Source: Aphodovivens avicola (GTDB taxonomy: Bacteria > Actinomycetota > Coriobacteriia > Coriobacteriales > Eggerthellaceae). From it: a DNA stretch of 17,424 bases. A program made the position numbers and the translations under genes. The DNA lies in contig DVGW01000012.1 in assembly GCA_018712515.1 (NCBI GenBank), positions 1 to 17,424 of the forward strand, given 5' to 3'. This document shows, in pieces, positions 12,278-17,424 of this stretch. Each line of letters begins with the position of its first letter. The stretch's first letter is position 1. The notes beneath the pieces are model-generated. The model searched no databases. It was not told the DNA's origin and worked only from the letters and a program-made list of their open reading frames with translations.

Positions 12278-15200
12278 CTAGAGCTCCAGGGAGAGCGTCG
12301 ATCCGGATCTGCTGGCGGTCACGACGATCTTGCGGTCGATCGCCTCCTTGAGCTCCTCCACGTGGCTGATGATGCCGATGAGCTTGCCGCCGCCCGAGAG
12401 CGTCGAGAGCATCTTGATCGCCTGCTGCAGGGCCTCGGGGTCGAGCGATCCGAACCCCTCGTCGATGAACATCGTGTCCAGTCGCACGCCGCCGGCGGAG
12501 CTCTGCACGACATCCGAGAGCCCCAGTGCGAGCGAGAGGGACGCCTGGAACGATTCGCCGCCCGACAGCGAGGAGGCGTCGCGCGCCTTTCCGGTGTAGT
12601 TGTCGAACACGTCGAGGTCGAGGCCGGATTGCGCCTTGCGGTTGGCCGCGTCCCCGCGCCGCAGCAGCTCGTAGCGGCCGTTGGTCATGACCCCCAGGCG
12701 ACGGTTGGCCGCGGCGATGATCCGATCGAAGTGGATTCCCTGCACGTAGGTCTCGAACGTCACGCGGTCGGTACCCGACAGCTTTCCGCATGCCGCGTCC
12801 GCAAGCTGCGCGATGGCGCCGAAGCGCTCTTCGATCGAGGAGCTGCGCCGCATGATATCGTCGAGCGAGGAGGCGATGCGTCGGTTCGCGTTGAGGCGCA
12901 TGATGAGCGCGTCGCGGTCGGATTCAAGTTGCGCGAGTTGGCGGTCGGCCTCGGCGAAGCGCGCCAGCTCGGCTTCCTTGTCGATGGAGCTCGTCCCCTC
13001 GATCTGCTCGGCGAGGGCGAGCCGGCGCGAGTCGGCGTCTTTGATGGCCGTCTCCGCCGCGTGCACCGCGTCCTCGGCTGATGTGAGCTTAGCGTCGAGG
13101 GCGCGCTTGCGCTCCCGCAGATCCGACAGCGCCTTTTGGGCCTCATCGAGGCTGCCGAAGGCGAGTCCCGCGGCGACCTCCGTGCGCGCGGCTTGCGCGG
13201 CGCTCAGCGTGGATTGGGCGCGCGACAGCTCCGAGAGCGCCTTCTCCCGATTGGATGCGGCGGCCTGCATGCGGATATCGAGGGAGTCGACGAGCTGCTT
13301 TGCCCGGTCGTGCTGGGCGACGCGTCTCTCGGCGCTGCGCACCTCCTCGACCGCGTTCCTCTCGTCCTCGTGGGCGCGCGCCTTGCTGTCCTCGGCCTGC
13401 TGCTCGGAGGTGTCGGGCAGCGAGACGCGGAGCGTGTCGGTCGTCGCCAGCGCCGCCTGCCAGGTGGTCTGCGCGTTGTGCGCGGTGGTCTTTTTGGCCT
13501 CGACGGCATCGAGCGCCGTCTGCTCGACGGACTCCGCCGCGTGCGTCGCGCGTTGGGCTGCGGTAAGAGCGTCGGCGGACGCGGAAGCCTGCCGCAGCTG
13601 CTCGTTCGCCTGCGCGAGCGTCCACTTGGCCTCGGCTTCTGAGCGGGTCAGGACGTCCTCGGTGCCATGCTCGACGGTGAAAGCGTCAAGGTCGCTTCGC
13701 TGCTTCTCGACGAGCGCGCGGGCGGCGGAGGCGGCCTCCGCCGCCTTGCGGGTCGCGTTCAGGGCCGCATCGGCGGTGCGTCCGAGCTCCTCGACCTGAG
13801 ATTTGGTGGGGATGTCCTCCTGCAGCGGCGCCGGGTGGGGATGGTCGGGGGATCCGCAGACGGGGCAGGGCGCGCCGGGTTCGAGCGCCTGGGCGATGAC
13901 GCCCGCCTGGCCGTCGAGACGGCGGCGCTGGGCCGCCAGGTGCTCTGCCGCCGCCTTCTCATGCGCCTCGGCGATTTGGAGGTAGGCGCGCTGCGCCTCG
14001 CCCGCGTCGGTCTCGGCGCGCTTCACGGCCGCGGCGAGCGCGTAGTAGCGTTTCTGGAGGTCGCGGATGCCGCGCAGCTCCGCATCGGCCCTATCCTTCG
14101 CGGCGCGGGCGGAGGCGAGTTGGGCGGGGGCGTCTTTGAGCACCTGCTCGTCGGCGCGGGCGCGATCGGCGCTGAGCTTCGCCTCGTCGAGGGACCGCTC
14201 CGCCTCCAGCAGGGACTCATCCGCCCGCCGTGCGTCGGCCTCGAGTTTGTCGCTTTTGCGTTTCGCCTTGCCGAAGGCGGCGAACGCCTCCATGCGCCGA
14301 TCCGCTTCCTTACGCGCGATCTCGGCCTTCTGCAGGGCCGCCTGCGCGCGGGCGAGCGCCGCCTCGGCGCCCTCGTAGGCGGCGAGTGCGTTGCGCGCGT
14401 CCTTGCTGCGGGCGTCCGCCTCACGGTACTCCTCGGCCGCCTTGTCGGCGGCGTTCTGCGCATCGTTCTTGCCGCGTTGCGCCTCTGCGAGCGAGAGGTC
14501 CGCCGATTTGAGGCGCTCGTAGCCCTCAAGCGCGGCCTCCTGCGCTGCTATCGCCTTGGCGAGGCGGTCGCGTTCGGGATCCTTCTCCCGTGCTGCCGCG
14601 AGGTCTTTCCTCGCGCGCTCGAGACGTTTTTCGCCCTCGGCTTTCCGCAGCTCGGCCTGGCGCATCAGCTCCTGGGCGTTGGCGGCTTCCTGGGCGAGCG
14701 CGACGCGTCGGGACGCCTCGTCGCGCGCCTCGCGCGCTTCTGCGATGCGCTCCTCCCGTGCGGTCAGGGCGGCGGCGTCCTCGTTCACCTGCGCGTCGAG
14801 CATCGCGCGCAGACGGTCCGTCGAGAGCGTCCCCTCGGCGCGCCGGCTCTGGCGCTCCAGGGCGCGCGGCGCCGCGTCGCCGAAATCGGCCTGGTCGGCC
14901 AGGGTATCGGTCGTGCGCTTGAGGGCATCGTAGTCGTTTTGCAGCTCGCGGCGGCGCTGCGCCAGGTCGTCTTGGAACCGCGCGAGGTACTCGGTGCCGA
15001 ACAGCTTCCGGAAGATCGCCGAGCGTTCCTTGGTCGACGAGGTGAGCAGGCGCCTGAACTCGCCTTGGGCGATCATGACGATCTGGGAGAACTGGTCGCG
15101 GTCGATGCCGAGCAGCTCCTCGACGGCGGCGTTGGCCTCGGGGATCTTCGTGAGGACCGTCCCGTCGGGCGATTCGAACTCCACGGTCGGCGTGACGGTC

Positions 15201-15526
15201 GTCCATCCCTCCCCGCGTTTCTTCGCGCGCACGTGCAGCGGAGAGCGGCGGATGCGGTACGTCTTGCCGCGGTAGGCGAACTCCAGCTCGACGAACGTGT
15301 CGGCTTCGGGGTCGGCGAAGTCGCTTCGCAGCGATTTAGTGCCGCGCGCGCTGCCGGACGTCTCGCCGAACAGGGCGAAGGCGATCGCGTCGAAGATGGT
15401 CGTCTTGCCGGCGCCCGTGTCGCCGCAGATGAGGTAGAGCCCGTCGGAGCCCAGCTGCTCCAAGGGCAGCTCGACGGCGCCGGCGTACGGCCCGAAGGCG
15501 CTCATGGTCAGGCGCAGCGGCTTCAT
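12278..15526 (-). CDS. sbcC: Exonuclease subunit SbcC (Rad50-like ATPase)
   Basis: A 1082-residue SMC-like ATPase that with SbcD forms the SbcCD (Rad50-Mre11) nuclease, which cuts hairpins and palindromes and processes protein-blocked DNA ends. Walker A GDTGAGKTT is at 35-43 and the Q-loop region QIVMIAQGEF near 150. A long coiled coil then carries a central zinc hook, CPVC at 554-557, by which two molecules join. The second coil returns to the ABC signature LSGGES (987-992) and Walker B FIDEGFGSLD with D1022 and E1023, then GIISHVEEL. The length is normal. Its ATG overlaps the sbcD stop codon as ATGA, so translation is coupled. It ends 12 nt from the convergent activase gene with no obvious terminator between. 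Confidence 0.97.
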   Translation of the reverse strand: MKPLRLTMSAFGPYAGAVELPLEQLGSDGLYLICGDTGAGKTTIFDAIAFALFGETSGSARGTKSLRSDFADPEADTFVELEFAYRGKTYRIRRSPLHVRAKKRGEGWTTVTPTVEFESPDGTVLTKIPEANAAVEELLGIDRDQFSQIVMIAQGEFRRLLTSSTKERSAIFRKLFGTEYLARFQDDLAQRRRELQNDYDALKRTTDTLADQADFGDAAPRALERQSRRAEGTLSTDRLRAMLDAQVNEDAAALTAREERIAEAREARDEASRRVALAQEAANAQELMRQAELRKAEGEKRLERARKDLAAAREKDPERDRLAKAIAAQEAALEGYERLKSADLSLAEAQRGKNDAQNAADKAAEEYREADARSKDARNALAAYEGAEAALARAQAALQKAEIARKEADRRMEAFAAFGKAKRKSDKLEADARRADESLLEAERSLDEAKLSADRARADEQVLKDAPAQLASARAAKDRADAELRGIRDLQKRYYALAAAVKRAETDAGEAQRAYLQIAEAHEKAAAEHLAAQRRRLDGQAGVIAQALEPGAPCPVCGSPDHPHPAPLQEDIPTKSQVEELGRTADAALNATRKAAEAASAARALVEKQRSDLDAFTVEHGTEDVLTRSEAEAKWTLAQANEQLRQASASADALTAAQRATHAAESVEQTALDAVEAKKTTAHNAQTTWQAALATTDTLRVSLPDTSEQQAEDSKARAHEDERNAVEEVRSAERRVAQHDRAKQLVDSLDIRMQAAASNREKALSELSRAQSTLSAAQAARTEVAAGLAFGSLDEAQKALSDLRERKRALDAKLTSAEDAVHAAETAIKDADSRRLALAEQIEGTSSIDKEAELARFAEADRQLAQLESDRDALIMRLNANRRIASSLDDIMRRSSSIEERFGAIAQLADAACGKLSGTDRVTFETYVQGIHFDRIIAAANRRLGVMTNGRYELLRRGDAANRKAQSGLDLDVFDNYTGKARDASSLSGGESFQASLSLALGLSDVVQSSAGGVRLDTMFIDEGFGSLDPEALQQAIKMLSTLSGGGKLIGIISHVEELKEAIDRKIVVTASRSGSTLSLEL

Positions 15527-16755
15527 CGGATCCCTCCTTCGGACTCGGCGGGGGAGGGCGCTACGATCGGGGTCGCCATCTCCCCCTCGTCCTGCGATCC
15601 CCGCTCCATCTGGGCGTGCAGCGCCTTGAACGCGATGCGCTCCTGCTCCTCGGACAGCTTAGCGCCGGTGCGCTCCTCGTAGAACCGCGCGAACAGATCG
15701 GTCGGATCGAGCCGCTCCACGGCGATGTCGGGCGCGGTGTCCGCCGCGCCGTCATCGGGCCGCGTCCGCTCGTATTCGAGGGACATGACGTTGGGGTAGA
15801 CGGCGCGCAGCCGCGCAAGCGCGTCGATGATGGGCTGCCCGTCGGTGAGGGTGACATGGAGGTAGTCCTCCGCGTCGGCGGCGCCTACGACATCCGTCCC
15901 GATGAGCTCGTCGAGCGGGCCTTTGATCCGGCGCATGTCGTGCAAAGGCTCGATCGGGAGCGCCTCGAAGGAGATTCGGCAGCCGTCGGCATCCTTGGCG
16001 CCCAGCGTCACCAGCGTCGCGCTCTTGACATGGGCCACCTCGGATGCGGAGTACTTCAGAAGCGAGCCTGCATAGCGCACGGCGTCGCGCCCGATGCGCT
16101 GGGGGCGGTGGATGTGGCCCAGAGCGACGTAGTCGAACCGGTCGAACGCGCTCGCATCCACATTGTCGAGCCCTCCGACGGAAAGCTCGGAATCGCACCG
16201 CTCGGGCTCGGCGCCGCCGGCGGTCACGAACTGGTGGCACAGCAAGACGTTGCGCTCGCTCTCCTCGAGCGGGCATGCGTCCAGGACGGCTTTGAGCGCC
16301 GCCGTGTAATCGGATCCGATCTCCGCCTCGGGGAAATGAGGGCGGACCTGCGCGGGCTTCAGGAACGGGAGCAGCCAGAACGTGACCGGGCCCGCCTTGT
16401 CTTCCAGGGTGAAGTGCGCCACGGCGCCGTCGAACAGGGGAGCCACATAGATCCCTTGGCGCGAAAGCGGTCCGGCTGCGTAGGCGACGCGCTCGGCGGA
16501 ATCGTGGTTGCCCGGGATGGCGAAGCAGGGGATCCCCCTGTCGGCGACGCTTGTCAGGAACCAGTCGAGCACGGACACCGCCTCGGCGCTCGGCGCGCTC
16601 TTGTCGTAGAGGTCGCCGGCCATCAGCAGGGCGTCGACCCGCTCGCGGCACGCGGCGTCGAGCACGCCGGCGAGCGCGTGTTTCTGATCGTCGATCATGG
16701 GGAACCCGTTGACGACTTTTCCGATGTGGAGGTCGGCGATGTGCAGCAGCTTCAT
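15523..16755 (-). CDS. sbcD: Exonuclease subunit SbcD (Mre11-like nuclease)
   Basis: A 410-residue metallophosphoesterase nuclease, partner of SbcC. Phosphoesterase motifs appear in order: HIADLHIGK (D8, H10), LMAGDLYDKS (D48), IPGNHDSAERV (N83, H84, D85), VLLCHQFVTAGG and YVALGHIHRPQ, the dimanganese ligands. The C-terminal third is the capping domain with a more variable, partly acidic end. The ATG at 16755 is preceded by GGAGA 4 nt upstream and gives the family's N-terminus MKLLHIADLHIG. The frame extends upstream, but that part is non-conserved and covers the divergent promoter region. It overlaps sbcC by four bases. Confidence 0.97.
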   Translation of the reverse strand: MKLLHIADLHIGKVVNGFPMIDDQKHALAGVLDAACRERVDALLMAGDLYDKSAPSAEAVSVLDWFLTSVADRGIPCFAIPGNHDSAERVAYAAGPLSRQGIYVAPLFDGAVAHFTLEDKAGPVTFWLLPFLKPAQVRPHFPEAEIGSDYTAALKAVLDACPLEESERNVLLCHQFVTAGGAEPERCDSELSVGGLDNVDASAFDRFDYVALGHIHRPQRIGRDAVRYAGSLLKYSASEVAHVKSATLVTLGAKDADGCRISFEALPIEPLHDMRRIKGPLDELIGTDVVGAADAEDYLHVTLTDGQPIIDALARLRAVYPNVMSLEYERTRPDDGAADTAPDIAVERLDPTDLFARFYEERTGAKLSEEQERIAFKALHAQMERGSQDEGEMATPIVAPSPAESEGGIR

Positions 16756-16800
16756 GGGCTCTCCTGGACGGTGCGATGGGGCGAAAATACGTCTCGGCTT

Positions 16801-16806
16801 ACGATA
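16801..16806 (-). promoter_or_regulatory. Possible -10 of sbcDC
   Basis: The minus strand reads TGCGGTATCGT, with TATCGT as a weak -10 and a predicted start near 16794, about 39 nt before the sbcD ATG. The TGCGGTAT context is the same as at the murI -10. Low confidence. Confidence 0.3.
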
Positions 16807-16856
16807 CCGCACCTGCGCGCCGCGTGCCGCGGAGACGGCGGAACGATCCGGATTCG

Positions 16857-16865
16857 TGCTACCAT
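16857..16865 (+). promoter_or_regulatory. Extended -10 promoter of the HD-domain gene
   Basis: TGCTACCAT, with a predicted start near 16872 and a leader of about 50 nt before the ATG at 16922. It is divergent from the sbcDC promoter. No clear -35 and no strong ribosome binding site. Confidence 0.45.
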
Positions 16866-16921
16866 TGTGGCGAAAGACGGAAGCGGGCGCCGCGGCGTCC
16901 GCATGAGCGAATCGAGCCTCC

Positions 16922-17424
16922 ATGATCAACACCAAACGAACCGCCGCGGCCGCCAACCTCGCGCAGAAGGCCTTCGGCGGCGAGGCGGACCGCACCGGCA
17001 GGCCCGCCTTGGAGCATTACCGCGTCGTCGCGCAGTCCTTCGACGATGAGGACGAGGCGTGCGTCGCGCTGCTCTGCGATGCGTTGAACAGCGGCAAGGT
17101 CGCCGAGGACGACCTGCGCGCCGTCGGCCTTTCCGATGCCGCGCTCGACGCCTGCCTCGTCCTCCGCCGCGGGGAAGCCGAGGAGTTCTTCGACTACATC
17201 ATCCGCATCAAGGACAACGGGCTGGCCGCGCGCGTCAAGCGCGCCGACCTCGTCCAGCATGTCGCCGACATGGAATCCTACATCTCGCTCACCGGCTACG
17301 ACCGTCGACGCCGCACGTCGTACCTCAAAGCGATCGATCTCATCGACGGAGTGGACGAGCTCGCCTACGACGGCCTGTTCGAAAGCCAGCACCATCACGG
17401 TCAGCTGAAAACCCCCATCCCCGC
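16922..17424 (+). CDS. Degenerate RelA/SpoT-like HD-domain protein, partial at right edge
   Basis: The first 167 residues of a gene that runs off the window. The layout follows the HD phosphohydrolase domain of RelA/SpoT and small (p)ppGpp hydrolases: an N-terminal helix, ADRTGRPALEHYRVVA with the first ligand H32, DDEDEACVALL, then the position of the His-Asp pair, AEDDLRAVGLSDAALDA, FFDYIIRIKDNGLAARVKRADL with D109. Where active members have HD followed by an ED pair, this protein reads LLCDALNSG: C52 replaces the His and the ED is lost. Metal binding is therefore doubtful, and the protein may be a binding or regulatory relative rather than a hydrolase. The ATG is the first start after an in-frame stop at 16904-16906; the ribosome binding site is weak. 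Nothing can be said about domains beyond the edge. Confidence 0.7.
   Translation, partial: MINTKRTAAAANLAQKAFGGEADRTGRPALEHYRVVAQSFDDEDEACVALLCDALNSGKVAEDDLRAVGLSDAALDACLVLRRGEAEEFFDYIIRIKDNGLAARVKRADLVQHVADMESYISLTGYDRRRRTSYLKAIDLIDGVDELAYDGLFESQHHHGQLKTPIP

Noticed and set aside
1..17424. CRISPR array, insertion sequence or toxin-antitoxin pair
   Set aside because: No regularly spaced repeats, transposase motifs or small paired genes of that type were found on either strand.

Overview
The window is GC-rich bacterial chromosome with densely packed genes on both strands. Gene content and style point to a high-GC actinobacterium, most likely of class Coriobacteriia. The main reasons are the fused acyl-CoA dehydratase activase of anaerobes, the Ala/Glu/Asp-rich proteins, an L,D-transpeptidase with a peptidoglycan-binding region, and the promoter style. 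This assignment is an inference from reading; no search was run.

Left part, minus strand. Positions 1-404 hold no convincing gene but are full of inverted repeats, including a 58-nt near-perfect palindrome. A likely four-gene operon then runs leftward from about 3112: a 93-aa uncharacterised protein, an M42 aminopeptidase (stop and start overlap as TAATG), smpB (trans-translation) and a 236-aa acidic protein of unknown function. Upstream, and also on the minus strand, is a Vsr-type mismatch endonuclease without a cytosine methyltransferase partner in view.

Middle part. An L,D-transpeptidase (+) ends at a strong terminator. A YbaK-type Cys-tRNA(Pro) deacylase (-) diverges from murI (glutamate racemase, +), which is followed by rdgB (XTP/dITP pyrophosphatase, +). 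A structured-looking 87-nt gap separates murI from rdgB. A terminator that probably serves both strands separates rdgB from two minus-strand tRNA genes, Gly(TCC) and Pro(TGG).

Right part. A 1295-aa fused activase/2-hydroxyacyl-CoA dehydratase-like iron-sulfur protein (+) converges on sbcC (-). sbcC overlaps sbcD (-) by ATGA, and together they form the SbcCD nuclease. Divergent from sbcD is the 5' part of a RelA/SpoT-like HD-domain gene (+) that runs off the right edge and has lost the His of its HD motif.

Themes. Six gene starts share an extended -10 of form TGSTAnnAT, with no obvious -35 where that was examined. For vsr and murI the -10 lies exactly 7 nt before the ATG, so both mRNAs may be leaderless. 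I found no CRISPR array, insertion sequence, prophage or clear defence island. The least explained items are the palindromic region at 1-404, the condensed C-terminus of the fused activase, the degenerate HD protein, the acidic protein downstream of smpB, and the structured gap between murI and rdgB.
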